In this document: positions 23,016-35,300 of the stretch, in pieces
Position numbering within the stretch: the first letter of the stretch is position 1
How the letters are laid out: each line of letters begins with the position of its first letter
Source: Beverwykella pulmonaria
Taxonomy: Eukaryota > Ascomycota > Dothideomycetes > Pleosporales > Melanommataceae
Direction of reading: 5' to 3'
Length of the DNA stretch: 64,000 bases
NCBI GenBank assembly: GCA_001599595.1
Contig: BCHH01000016.1
Span: 677,901 to 741,900 of the forward strand
Program-made: the position numbers and the translations under genes
The notes under the pieces: model-generated
Databases searched by the model: none
What the model was told of the DNA's origin: nothing
The model's input: the letters and a program-made list of their open reading frames with translations, nothing else

Positions 23016-25125
23016 GTCGGGTCGTGGTCGATATCCTGTAGGAGATACGATGTATTGGTATCACGGAAAGTTCACAAGAGAGACTCATGAGGCGCGGGAC
23101 TGGCTGTGGACTTCATATAGGAGAAAGTACCCACACTCGGTGGCACGTCCATACTTTCTAACAGGGATATGGTCGGAAGAGACTTCCACCGCACTCGCAT
23201 GAGCGTGATACCCGAAGGCACCGTGTACGCGGTTTACCGATCCTCCTAAGAGGGATCTCCCAGGCATATACGAAGATCCATAGGGCATATAGCCGTGTAC
23301 CTCTAAGCTCGATGTAGAAAACCACCTCCGAAATGTTATGTCGTGTGGCGCTTATACAATTCCTTCGTCAAGCAGTTGCTGTTCAAAAAAGATAACAAAC
23401 TCTTTGATGAGGCTTGAAGTTCCTCAAAGGGCATCAGGAATGATCGTACAAGGCCCAATTTGCATGGCAAATGGCCTTTTGTTCATATTTTATCATTCAT
23501 ATTCTATCATTTCTCTGTGTAGAGATCGACGGGCAGAGTTTAATGATCCATCCCATCGGAAGTAAAAGGCCGCAGTGACTTACGTTTTGGCGTGCTCGGA
23601 TCGTTCAATCAGATGCTACACACCCCCGTTAGCAAATTTGACTTACTCGCGTGCTAGCCCCTGTGGACCCCTTTTTCCGTGTTCAACTCCCAGCAATATG
23701 GAAACTTTGGGCACGACGAATGTCATCTTGTCATTCAACGGCAGCCAGAACTCTCTGCCCATATGCAACTAGATAACCGTTCTTAGTCACCAAAGTTTCA
23801 GAATCTTCATCTTTCTTCTCTTTCACATGCCGAGCAGCGGTTTCCTTCTGAACCGAGTTGACTATCAGCCATCGAATTCTCTACCCTCACACCAACTGTC
23901 CCACCACATCATTCTCAGCGAGATCTGATACCCTGAGGTACCACTAGGTTCGACTGTGCTTAGAATAGATCGACCCCAGGTTTCAAGATTGATGTTGGCG
24001 GCTGCATGCCATTCAACGTTGCCTGGTGGCGTCGGTAACAATCGGCTGATACATGCTAGTTCGCGCGAAAAGAGCGGATGGCGCAATGCGGGGACGGTAG
24101 GCAGTAGCCGAGCTAAAAGCGAATGCAACTGCGTCAAAAGAGAAATGAAAGGACCGTGATGGAACATGATGAGGTAAGCTTTGAAAGTTGCAATAGGAAA
24201 TCGTTTCAAGACTGCCTGACGTTGCACGCTTCGCGTCGCGTTCTCCACTTCTAGCGCTGTTTCCAGAGTCCAATTTCGTCCCCGCATGCCTTTCGTTTCC
24301 AGCACTTGCCTGCATCTCAAACAACATGATGGTATACAACCTCGGTGTTCTCTGTTTACAACTGATCCCAAAAATACCTTTCTCGCGTCCAGTAGGAATC
24401 CTGACGCCTGAGATTTCTGGCGCAACTGGAAATGCCTGATCGCGCTTTGCTGACGCTGCGATGACGGGCCCTGCGCTGCAACTGGCATTTTGAGTTCTCT
24501 TTTCTTTTATATTCTTTGTTTCGGCATTAATGGACCCCGCAAGGCGAACGATCGATTTCTTCAAAAAGTGGGCAGTTGCTATGCTCGTTCATTGCAGCGA
24601 CGCCTACCACATCCCCCAGGATTTGCTTCTGCCGAGAAGGAACGATCTCGGGATAACCATTGCTGCTAGCCATTTTTGGACGTAGCGTTTCCGAACCCCA
24701 GGACATCTATCGTCTCTCTATGCCCAACTAAACGCATCTTTCCTAGGCTACCACACATACCTTTGTGTCAAACTGCTCTTCTGTTACATTTATGATACAT
24801 TATTGGGCCGGCTTATGCTCTGCTTTCCTTATTCTTTTTGCAAACTAGCTGCTTTCGATATAGTTCTATCTAGTAACCCAATAATAGGCCGGCATTAACT
24901 CAAGGATCACATTGTGTAGAACTTAAGTGGCTGCCTAGTCAACTAGAGCTGAAGAGGGTCTTGTTTAGTTACTGTTATTCGGGGGCCAAAACGAGAGTAT
25001 AAAATGCGAAAAAAAGGCTTCATCGTCTATGAAGCCAAGCACCGGTCAATACATCCATCACATCACAATTCTGCAAGTCCTATTAGCTGATCTCAAAGTC
25101 TTGCCTCAACCCATCCACCGAGACC
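23016..25125. other. 2.1-kb stretch without a supported gene
   Basis: Two overlapping minus-strand ORFs at 23865-24488 and 24013-24564 are open for about 200 codons but show no domain I recognise and cannot both be coding. 24600-25000 is AT-rich. Confidence 0.5.
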
Positions 25126-25434
25126 ATGTCGACAGCAACCATGCTCCGCATTCCCTTAACCATCCCTCAGCCCCTCGTCAACACACCCAACTACCATGTG
25201 CAATTCTCGCTTCACAACGCCTCACGGGACGAGGACATCTTCATCGAGAAGCTCTATACGTCGGCAGACCTGGCGTCTTCGGATCAGGCTGAAACGGTGA
25301 CAGCTACGTTACGGCGCGGGGAGCTACCGCAATGGAGTGCTAGGGAGGGCGATGAGGACGATGTGGTGGAGTTGAGGGCACATTTCTGGAAGGGGACGAA
25401 GTGCGTGGAGACTGTTGGCTGCGGAAGGGTTTAA
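25126..25434 (+). CDS. Small hypothetical protein, 102 aa
   Basis: Single-exon ORF with a fair start context (gaccATGtc), preceded by an AT-rich promoter-like stretch. The product is acidic and soluble, with beta-strand-like stretches such as YHVQFSLHNAS, and no signal peptide or membrane helix. I do not recognise it; it may be a small lineage-specific protein or a chance ORF. Confidence 0.4.
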   Translation: MSTATMLRIPLTIPQPLVNTPNYHVQFSLHNASRDEDIFIEKLYTSADLASSDQAETVTATLRRGELPQWSAREGDEDDVVELRAHFWKGTKCVETVGCGRV

Positions 25435-25698
25435 AGACGGTGGAAGGAGGAAAATGCTCTGTTTGAACATAAATATCGAGGCGTGGTGATAGTGATTGAG
25501 GGGTGTTGCAAATGAGCTAAACGCGTTTGCAATAGGAGTGATAAATCCATAATTCACACATGATTCATTCCATCCCAAAAGCTTGTAGAAGCATGTGACT
25601 TTCGGTCGTGCATCCAAGTCGTCCGGCTGATTCAGAATTGTCCGGAAAGTGATATTGTTCGTCCTAAAAACCACACTGTCCATCACTTTAGCGGCTCG

Positions 25699-25977
25699 TT
25701 AGCTGATGTAGCCCGTCACGAGATCAATCGGCTTATCCCCAATAGCTCGCCACTTGCCCGATTTCGCATCGTGGTGGTATTCGTCGGCTTCCCATACACA
25801 GTATACGTAGATTTCATCGCGTAGTCTCCTAGGGAGGTCGAACAACAGAGACTGAAGCCGATACTCAGGTGCCGGGGATTCTAGATCATACTGGAGGTTA
25901 AGGGTGTTGCGGTTGGGTTGTGAGTTTGGAAGCAAAATTTCATCGGATCTTATATTGACCTGAGTTGCAGCAGTCAT
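25699..25977 (-). CDS. Short F-box-like/2EXR-type fragment, 92 aa
   Basis: The ORF holds LLFDLPRRLRDEIYVYCVW, the N-terminal signature of the large Dothideomycete family of F-box-like or 2EXR-like proteins (pattern LPxELRxxIY). Full members are typically 200-400 residues, so this copy stops soon after the signature. It could be a truncated paralogue or the first exon of a decayed gene. Confidence 0.5.
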   Translation of the reverse strand: MTAATQVNIRSDEILLPNSQPNRNTLNLQYDLESPAPEYRLQSLLFDLPRRLRDEIYVYCVWEADEYHHDAKSGKWRAIGDKPIDLVTGYIS

Positions 25978-26765
25978 GAGGCAAAGATAGAACTACATGT
26001 CCGAATCGCTGAATCTGAACACTAGGTTATGCCCTAGCCCAAGGTGTCGGGGGCACTGGTTAACAAGGTGGAGCGCATCATGGAGCATGTCAGTCATAGA
26101 GCTCTAAGTCTAGGGAATCATCCTTCAAGGGAAGGCTCGAATGCGAATATCGACCCCGAATTCCTGCTCCAAAGTGTATTCAATTGTCGCGGCCTGAGAG
26201 CCGTAGTGTTGAGCTGCATGCTTGTGAATGTCTGTGTCAGGAAGGTGCAACGAAGAAGGTCCGCTGTGCCCGCTTCATCATGTGTTCGCATACAACCATT
26301 GCGCAGAGCTCGACGTGGTAGTGAATTGAAGTCACTCGATCAGACACGTGCATCGCTCTCTTCTTAATGCCTTCCCAAAACAGCCCGCTAACCCCTTGCC
26401 AAGAGCCAAACACCTCGCGCCACCGCAATCCGTCGGACACTCAACAAATCACACCACGGAGAAGCTACCCTTCACAGCCACATTAATCTATTCCGTAGGT
26501 CAATCAAATCGCGATGTTGACCACGCTTCGCCGAACATCCTAACAATGCTTTAATGCTCTCTTTGCTAGCGAGCGGAAATAGCGATGAATGAAGGAGAGT
26601 GGCCGGTGGGGTATGGGTATAAACAGTTTCTTTGGCCTCTTTCTATTCCAGCGTCTCGAAGGTCGTGAGCTAGCCACTTCACTCTTCGCAGCGTCGTTCA
26701 CTCCTTCGTGCGTCATTGTGCATTGCATTGCTATTTTCGTGCGAAACCTGAGTTGTCTCATCAAT
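25978..26765. other. Intergenic region before the SurE gene
   Basis: No gene seen. ORFs overlap on both strands. The ORF reading into the SurE start from 26589 is probably 5' leader. Confidence 0.5.
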
Positions 26766-27709
26766 ATGCGGCCCTGGATTTTGCTCAGCGTTCTCCCTTT
26801 CACGCAGGCGGTGCGAATTGTCCAGTCTAATGACGATGGATGGGCCGAGATAAACATCCGGACTCTGTTCGACACTCTCAGCGCCGCCGGTCACGACGTG
26901 ATTCTTTCCGGACCTGCGGAAGGAAAATCAGGCACAGGTCTGTTCTCTCGGCGCCGACTTTTCCAAACCACGTACTGATGTCTTTAGGCTCATCCGATGC
27001 CACCCCAACGACCGTTGATGCCGATGGCTGCATTTTCAAAAGTTGTCCTGGGGGAAGCCCCCCCACCGGAGCCAACACAACGAACCCTCGTCTCAACTAC
27101 GTAAACTCATACCCAGTAACCAGCATCAAGTTCGGCATCGACACCGTAGCACCGAAAATCTTCAACGGCGCAAAGCCTGAACTTGCGCTCACGGGACCAA
27201 ACGTCGGCTCAAATGTCGGCATCCAGGTCCCGTTCTCAGGCACGGTTGGTGCTGCGACGTACGCCGCGAAGACTGCTGGAATCCCCGCCATCGCATTCTC
27301 TGGTTATACCGGAAACCCCACGGCGTGGGACCAGCCGACGCCTTTGTACAGCAAGATCTACGCGGATCTGGCACTCAATGTCACATCTCACATCGTCGCG
27401 TCTGGAGCGCCGTATCTGCCTGCCGGTGTCTGGCTGAATGTCAACTTTCCGGCGGTTTCGGCGACGGAGTGCAATAGCCTCGACCAGTTCAAATTCATCC
27501 TAACCAGGGTTAACTGGGGGATCTTCAGCGCGAAGGATACCGAATGGTGTGGAAGCACGCGTCTGCCCACTGAGACCGATGTCATTTTGAAGAGTGGCTG
27601 CTATGCGAGTATTAGCCCCGGAGATGCAGATGATAAAACTACGGTTGATGCTGCGCGGCAGGCGCTTGTGTTGGCTAAGTTGAAGCCGATTCTCTCGTGT
27701 CTCCCGTAG
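26766..27709 (+). CDS. Secreted SurE-family 5'-nucleotidase/phosphatase
   Basis: Two exons, 26766-26937 and 26988-27709 (50-bp intron), giving 297 residues. SurE proteins are metal-dependent nucleotidases or acid phosphatases. A short hydrophobic signal peptide (MRPWILLSVLPFTQA) is followed directly by the metal-binding SNDDG motif. The family segment GHDVILSGPAEGKSGTGSS bridges the intron. Later motifs are ELALTGPNVGSNVG, FSGTVGAATYAA and IPAIAFSGY. The length and secreted form fit fungal SurE-like acid phosphatases, suggesting a role in phosphate scavenging. Confidence 0.92.
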
Positions 27710-28520
27710 TGTACATAACATTTCTTAGAAAAATGAAAAGGATTGCTATCGAATTATCTCGCTCAGCATTTTTTAATGTCATTCTAGCAGTTATCACATT
27801 CCCGTCTCCAAAGTACATATTTTCTTCATCGTCTTGATCCGAGAAAGGCAGGTCTTGCCGGCGGACCTCGCGGCTGCAACTGCCCGCGCAACAAATCAAG
27901 ACATACCACCCCGTTCCCTCACAATCCCCAATTCACCAGTCGCATGATACTTGCCCCCACTATCATACCAGACATATACCCTCAGGCAAAACAATCGCAT
28001 CCATTCCCCCAATCTCATCTGTCGCACTTCAAGTCAAGTCATCCACAGCCGAAGCCCCCCTCGAACGACCCGAAATCCAGGCTGACGACTCCAAGCAACT
28101 GTCCCACGTCAGCGACCTGTCAAATAAGCGCTTGATCCAAACAATGTTTACGCCGTTGCGAGATGTGTGTGGTTGCGCGATTCTTCCGCATAGATCGGGA
28201 GAATGCGATGAGGCGTTCCGGGTTCGGTAAGGGTTTCAGCGTCGATGCATGGCGAGAGTACTGCGAATTTTCGCGTATCGCATTGCGTAGTGGAGGTGTG
28301 GATCAGAGGTGTGGGAGGGAGGTATATATGGGATAGAAATGGCCTGGTTGAAAAATGATTTTTGAGAACTACATTCCACCAGTCTTTTCACATCTTTCGG
28401 GTCTTCAAAAGTCACTCGTTCACTCGCGCTTGGTCGCAGTACATTCCTTTCAACAGTCTTCAATTCCGTATCAGTCTCTTTTTCTTCTTTCCCCAAAAAC
28501 CACTACCACCAACACCCACC
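27710..28520. other. Intergenic, promoter of small secreted protein
   Basis: No gene seen. The 3' half is pyrimidine-rich, as is common upstream of highly expressed fungal genes, and leads to an ACCATGC start at 28521. Confidence 0.5.
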
Positions 28521-28902
28521 ATGCATTTCACCACCGCCTTCATTGTCTTGGCCGCCGTCGCCACCACCCAAGCGCGTGTCCTGTACACCCGCGCCCAGGC
28601 CGCTAACTCTCAGACCTTCACCGGCGCCCTAGGCGGCATTGCAGCGACCCCCGTTGTGCCATCTGGAATCGCCGGCCGTCCTTTCAGCGTCAAAGGCGAT
28701 ACGTTTGTGAACATTGGGGCTGCACTGCAGCGGTCCTGCGACCAGCAATTTAATGCTTGTGCGAATGTGGCGAATGCGGGAGGTGCGGCATTCTCAACGC
28801 AGGATTGTACGGCGCAGAAGAGTGAGTTGTCCCTTGATTGAGAGAGTGTGTTGGGGGTTGAATGCTGACGGTGGAATAGCTTCTTGTGATGCGGCTAATT
28901 AA
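28521..28902 (+). CDS. Small secreted cysteine-containing protein, 107 aa
   Basis: Two exons, 28521-28821 and 28880-28902 (58-bp intron), the second coding only for the last seven residues and a stop. A signal peptide (about 1-18, ending at TTQA) precedes an Ala/Gly-rich mature chain. Four cysteines lie near the end: CDQQFNACANVAN, then DCTAQKTSCDAAN across the intron. This Cx6C...Cx6C tail is widespread in small secreted ascomycete proteins of unknown role. Size and secretion fit an effector or cell-wall protein, but nothing shows which. Confidence 0.85.
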
Positions 28903-29269
28903 GTTTTTGTGACGACGAATTGAAGTATAGATGGAAGCGGAGTGTGTTTTGGTAGAAAGTGTGATTGGGGAGGCTTGTTGTGTTTTGCGCGGCTGGATCT
29001 GCGGATGAATTACGCCTCTCGATCGGTCCCGGATTTTGTGTACTTCGGCTTCTAGTAGTTGAAATATGTGTATTATGACGAATGAGTTCACGCAATTGGT
29101 CTCAAAGGTGGCAATTTGTGGAGCATCCGCTTTTCCCTCATACTGATTCATACTGTGATTGTGTAGTTCGCTCCAGTAGCCCACCGATCCAAGAACAAAG
29201 GCAAACCGCTTTCACGACTCTAGCATCTTTTCTGTTTCTCCCTCTCATTTCTACCCTCCATTTCCTCTT

Positions 29270-30350
29270 TCTTCGGCAAATTAGCAAGCTAAAGCGTGTG
29301 GAACAAATGCCCTTCCCAATCCCCTCTGACTGTTCCAGTCGCCACAACGCACCAAAGCACTATGGCTGCAACACTGAAGGTGGTCCCAAGGACCTTGAAA
29401 AACAAGCTTGGCATCTGGACTCCAAATTCGATGGTACTGACAGCGAACACTTCAAGTGGAAATGTGAAGCCTCACCACCTAATACTGAACGGAAAAGGAT
29501 GAGATCGATAGATGGAGGCGAGAGCAAAACACAACTGTGAGCTCGAACCCCTACATCATCAGTGCGATGGAGATCCCTATGATATGGAAGATGTCTCCGG
29601 TGATGGGAAATTGTGGAAGAAATGCGTTTGGGAGAAGGCAGTACAGCTCACGGATCCAAGGTACATGATTGTGTAGCCGCCTATTCCGAGTGGGCCCAGA
29701 TGTAGAAAGGAAGAGACAACGATTTCGCAAGGCGGTAGTTTGTGGAGAGCGAGCCGGGTGTGGTATATTACTAGGACTGTCGTGGCCAGAGACGTAGACA
29801 TGCCCCACATCACGTAGGATACGAGCAGTGTCCCAAGCGCATTCGCAGGATTGGGGAAGACTTTCGCTATCTCGGCGCCTGTTCTAGAGGCAGTGATTGT
29901 GGCGGCTATTGGGAGCAATTGGGCTGCTTTTATCCGACGCAAAGCCTGTTGATGGGAAGCGGATATCAAAAGGACTGTCAATGAGATTGTAACGGCCAGA
30001 GCGATAACACAGTTAATCATCCAGCACACCCAGGCGAATTTCACCGCCTATGGACCCTAGTACGGAGCGCAAAGGAAGATCCAGCTCTCGACCAATGCAG
30101 CAAATCCCATAGGTAGGTGCCAAGGAAGAGGGAGTTTGTGCTGTCTGCGATCATGACAGCCCATATCTCAGGATAGAGTGTGTAACGCAGAATGGAGACC
30201 ACGAATGCGGAAAAGAACAGAACAAGGCTAGTTCACTATATATATGTCATGGTGGCGGATATGGGAGTGAAAATGATTTACTAAACCGCTCAGAATACCG
30301 CCCGTTTTGGGTCCAACCCAACGACTTGTTCAAATCCATTGCCCACAAAA
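29270..30350 (-). pseudogene. Decayed SLAC1/TehA-family (sulfite/malate) transporter
   Basis: Protein similarity to the TDT/SLAC1 family runs across the whole interval in shifting frames: TGGI, ILRYTLYPEIWAVMIAD, PMGFAALVESWIFLCAPY, LPIAATITASRTGAEIAKVF and LHLGPLGIGGYTIMYLG, then HIIGISIALMM and GFTFPLEVFAVSTIEFG. Internal stops lie at 30059-30057, 30050-30048, 29553-29551 and 29474-29472, all at positions where the family usually has Trp. At least two frame changes are needed, near 30125-30110 and about 29600. Intact members export sulfite or malate at the plasma membrane. Confidence 0.85.
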
Positions 30351-30701
30351 GAAATCCGTCCAAATTAAAAGCACATAGCACGAATATGGCTGAAGCTGAA
30401 CAAAATAATCCGAATTGCTATCCCAATATAGACTGCAAAACATCCTTTTCAAGGTCAAATGGAGACCATAATCCAGGTGTACATAAAACAGAGCGAAGGC
30501 GTATGGTACATCCATAAAGTGGGAGCGAAGTGCCTTTTTTTAACCTGCTAGAGAGGGAATCGTTGACTTTTGAGATACGAATTAGGCGATACATGTCACT
30601 CGCTGGACAAATAGAGCGAAGGATAAGACGCTTGCAAAATGTTCCGAATGATCACTTGTTGTGAAATGTGGCCGAGGCTAGGGACTTGTTCGTACATGTC
30701 G
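30351..30701. other. Intergenic region
   Basis: No gene seen. It lies between the transporter relic and the stop of the PQ-loop gene. The N-terminal exon of the relic may have extended into it. Confidence 0.45.
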
Positions 30702-32365
30702 TCAGTACTGGGCCTGACCTGCAGGGGTAACCGCTTTCTCGGGGTGCTGGTGGGAGTCATGCGTTCTTTCGTCCGGCATCACAACCTCAGTCATGTTCAC
30801 ATCTAGTGCGATATGCGATGACTTTGTCTTGCACTTCTCTAAGGGTGCAACGAGCTCTTTTGTTTCGACATAGCAGGCCTCGAGATTGGACAAAGTCTCT
30901 GTAGAATCAGAGCGGGCGAATTTCTTTGCAGGGTTCTCTGCAAGATATTCGTCGTAAGATTTTCCAGCCTTTTTAGCTGCACGGCGGACGTGTCGAACTC
31001 GCCAAAGCCAGATCAACTGCGAAATGAAGATGCCCAACTCAAGGAACATACTGTACGGGTAAGAGTTAGAGAGAGACTTCGTTGTATCCATGGAAATCAA
31101 CTTACCAGACAATATATAAAGAGCCACCGAGGACATCGAAAGTGTTTTGCGCCACTGCGTTTCAATTAGGACTGACCACCAAAGAGACTATGTGTTCGAG
31201 AGCAGAGCCTCGCAAAGGGGGAATACCTAATGCCATCAACGAAAAGAATGCTCCTGCCCAATCGACAGTAAGGAAGACGAAGTCTGTATACGTCAGCAGC
31301 TACTCGCTGTAAACGGCATGTAATCATCTCACTGATGCCAATGACTCGTCCGTTCCGTTTAGCGAGTTCGAAGTAGGGTGGGATAAGGCCAACCGCAAGC
31401 ATCACCGAGGCGATGATGGCCATCATCATCATAGGCCACTCAACACCTCTGTAATATGGCCCCTAGTGCGACATCAGTTCGCTGCAATGGCTTCAGTGGG
31501 TCGATGGATTATCGTACTCTAAGCGTCAGAATGAGGATCGCTTCCGTTACAGCGAATCCAGCAGCAACGAGGATGGTGGCCAAAGCAGCAGTCCATGCTC
31601 TCCAGTGACTATTACGTATTAGCAAAGAAGTAGGCATTCTGCAGCAGAGACTGACCCGTGGTAGTAGAGCGATTGGCCCCAGGCGATAAGTGTCAAACCA
31701 CCAAAGCATTGCGGCTGAATCTGTAGGGCGATATTGAAATTCTATTTCGATGTCAGAGAGTGGAAACAAAGAGGAGTTTGAGCATACTTGGACGATCGCA
31801 TAAACACCAAAAGGTACAGCACCTGTATTTGTCAGTCTCTGTGCGATTGTATCGAGAAGAGGGGGCGTCACAGGAAGCCCAAAGCATCAGCATCAAGCCT
31901 GGAAGACCATCGGTGTTTTTCCGGCGCCAATTATGCCATATTCTTCGAAGTGTTAGTAAATGCGATTGCTGATGCTGGTGCTGGAATGGCTTACTGTGGG
32001 ATAATCTAAGGATGGTTAGCCATTAACTGACTCGCCGTGGATGGGTCTGATGCTCACCTGAACACACCAGCAACTAGCGAAGCACTGTCAGCATCTCGAA
32101 TACGTGAAGCTGGAACCTTTTACGTACACTATCTCAACTTAGTAGTGGATCTTGTTATGTGGGAAGGAGAAAAACCTACCAGTACCGATCGTCTGCGACG
32201 AAAAATAAATGTGTTAGCAATAGACAAGTGAGATCTCTGAATAAAAGTTCCCAGTTGACGTACTCCGAGAATATTAGCGGCCTGTCCATCTCATGTTAGG
32301 AAATAATAATGCGGCCAGTCGTATGGAGCACTTACTGGCGGAATCGATGTCTGGGGTGTTGCCAT
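30702..32365 (-). CDS. PQ-loop repeat membrane protein, 13 exons, one frame conflict
   Basis: Exons: 32365-32336, 32281-32264, 32192-32180, 32073-32058, 32005-31995, 31942-31872, 31822-31788, 31741-31656, 31608-31518, 31462-31333, 31283-31227, 31154-31106 and 31050-30702. All joins use GT-AG and keep frame except exon 3 to exon 4, which is one base short. The product, about 318 aa, starts MATPQTSIPPAANILGTIGT. First PQ-loop: WCVQIIPQIWHNWR with GLPGLMLMLWA. Second: GLIPPYFELAKRNGR with VDWAGAFFSLMAL. Seven helices and a polar tail follow the SWEET/cystinosin-like pattern. Such proteins sit in vacuolar or other membranes; the substrate is unknown. Confidence 0.8.
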
Positions 32366-35300
32366 GATGTGGCTGCGTTGGTCTAACACTGGCGTGGAGA
32401 ATGTGTGGAGACGAGGGTCGGAAAATATATGAGCTACAGCAGGGAGAACCTAGGCTTGCAAAAAGCAAAATAGTCAAGAAACGGGGATGGAGAACAGGTG
32501 GAGAGGACAGGGCTGAGGCTTTAAGATGGAGTGATGGTTACGCAAAGGGGGCGTGACAGATGAATGACCCTTCCTGGTACCTGCACTTCGCCATGACAAC
32601 GAGAAGATAGGATAACGGCCGTCACAGTGGAGCTCACCAATTATACGAGTGAACCATGGGATTTTCGTGAGACCTAACATATCCACTCAACTCCACAGGC
32701 GCCAGGAATTGCGGCGGCTTCTTGGCTCTCACCACGCCTGACAGAAGTATGCGGTAGTGCTGTGACGACGGCCTCTTGGGAGACTATTTTGCTAGCTCAA
32801 CCGCCGCAATCGCGTGCGAATAGATCAAACCGGCATGGATTGCGCTCCAGCGAGCGGTGGAGTGCTGCGAGAGATGATTCAAGCACCGGGGAAGCCGCAC
32901 CCTGCATCCGCTATTCATTGTTCGCCCAGCTCGAACTACTCTAAGAGGCGTCTCAGGTTGTGAGTAGTGAGTGGTGAGTGGTGAGTGGTCGAGAGATAGT
33001 GCGCGAGGTATATCCACTATCCAGCCGATCTGCAACCCGATTGGCGAGAGCCGGGGTATCTATGCACACTTCCTCATTCGGTACGCGAATTTTCTGCCCT
33101 TCATCTCGATGTAGTCGTTGCGTACGAACTTGGGCCCCTTCGCACGCCATGCGGACTGAGTGCGCTCTTGTTGCCGGTGTATGTGAATAGAGACAGTGGA
33201 GAAGGAGTCATCTCCTTGTCTCTTCCCCGCCATTGAACCCGAGTAATGCACCCTCGAAGGGGTAAGGGGTGATTGGCATTCAATGAAAACCCCTGCACAT
33301 GGTACGTCTCAACATGGCCTCGTCTTGCGCTTCAAGCGGACCTCACATGAGGGACCCTGATGTGGCGTCAGTAATGGCCCCTCATCCAAATCCACGAACA
33401 TCAGAAATCAGCTCTTCGCTAGCCCTCTCATCAGCTGATACAGGACACATGCGCGCCTCAAGAATTCTCTGTACAAGGCCATGACCAGCACCGCCGGCGC
33501 ACTGCATAATAATCAATGTGGCTGCTTGTGTCAGACAAGAGAGCATCACCTGGCATCCCAGAGCCACGCGGTTGGGAGAGGATACCATGGGATCGACGCC
33601 TTGAATCGGGGCAGTGATTCGGCTGAGTATCGTGAAGTGCCTGGGGCGATTGAGTGAGAGGCTCTGTTTCCCCATCCGAGCGCACGTCTTGGCTTGCCGT
33701 CCCGGGTGACTTGCAGCACAGTGCAGCAAGTCGTCGAGCGGCTGTCCCGGTGCTAATTCTTCCGTTTTGGCCAAAGGTGAGTCGCCAGAGTTTCTCCGCT
33801 ATGCATCTGAGGTGGAGAAGTTGTAGGTCTAGAGTCTCTGCTATGCCGATAAGGTCGTGATGAGAGGGTAGAGAGCTCCACTCTGCTGCACACAACATCT
33901 GATAGGAAGCCTTCGCTACACCGTCAGCTGGGTCTCGGTCTAGGATGACCCCATAATTAGAGCGATCAAGGCCATTAGTTAGTCATGTACTCGCCAGAAG
34001 GGACCTTAGCTTAACCGCGCAAACCGCGATATGCAGCCTTCACACGAAGACAAGGGCGGAAGGCGAGGCAAGATGTAGAACCGTTAGAGGAGGCGGGGTC
34101 GAAGCTTTGCCATGCGGTGCCATGCAGCATCGAAAGTAGACGATCGACGAACTTGGGTTCGTGTGTCTGAATACCACATTCGAATGGGTTGCCGCTCCAA
34201 GTGGCGGACATGTCAGGCTGCACAAAGGCATCATCCCGAGTCTACCGCTCGGCAGTCCCCGAGGTGTGTGCCGCTGGCCTTCTTGCAAGCCACTGTTGTA
34301 CACATGTGCTCCTTCCCGTTGCGTACACCCAGCTTATTTTCCTCTCTTGCATTTCAACACTTCCAACACTCGTTGGGGTGGTACACAACGCAGAAACCGG
34401 CGTGGCCGTGGAGGACCTCCGATCTCAGGGTACTCTGAAACCTCTCTCGCCACCTGCACGCCTTGCGCGCTTATGCAGGAAAAGATAATGGAGGTAGCTG
34501 CACGGCTGAGGGCTGCTTGTTGCTTCTGTGCCGTGCATGCAGCGCCCAGGGACATCCGACAGAGGTCGGGAATTTTAGCCGTGTCCACATGTCGAATGGA
34601 CAAGTCCACTCGATACTCGAGTATCATATGTGCTAGAAAGAGCAAACAGTCTGCCATCGTCTATTTTCTAATCTAAGTTTTATTCTCGCCTCACGCCTGG
34701 TGCAAGATTTGCATCCTGTGCATTCTCTTTCGGGCGGGAGAAGTCGCGTCGAGTCGAGCAGCCCGCAGCCGCACACATTTCACCGTTCAGTCACACAGAC
34801 TCCAGGCCAAGTTCACCCCATCTACCACATGCTGCCCAGATGTTCCGGATCGACCCACCCAAGCCATCGACGAATATCTTCTCTCCCGCTGCAAGCACCA
34901 AAAACCACCATAGGCCGGGCAAAGAACGGCCCGTCTGAGGCGCCGGGAGGAATATTTTGCCTGCTTCCTTCGGCATGCCGATTGCGTTCCCCGGGCATGA
35001 TGCATATGCATCTGAAGGATTAACCAAGCTGTACGTGGTTCCAAATGCGGAAAATTCAACATGGTGATATGATGGCGACTATGTGCATTGTGGCTCGAAC
35101 GAGGTCTATTCCGAGGAAAAGGGCCCCACCGAGGCGGAAGGCTGATAGGAGCATTGCCGTGCCCGAGGGTTGTCAATATGCATGAGATGGTGTTGTGGCG
35201 TGTTGTCGAATTGGACTATACATATCAACGCGAAACGATGTGGAAGGAAAAGAACCATGGATGCTGCTGACCGCGTCATATACCGTGAACAGTGCGCCTT

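Noticed and set aside
23865..24564. Two overlapping minus-strand ORFs of about 200 codons
   Set aside because: They overlap in different frames, show no recognisable domain, and I found no splicing that joins them into a known family.
33382..33898. Possible C-terminal remnant of a Zn2Cys6 regulator
   Set aside because: The resemblance is vague, no DNA-binding motif is nearby and no clear intron joins the two frames.
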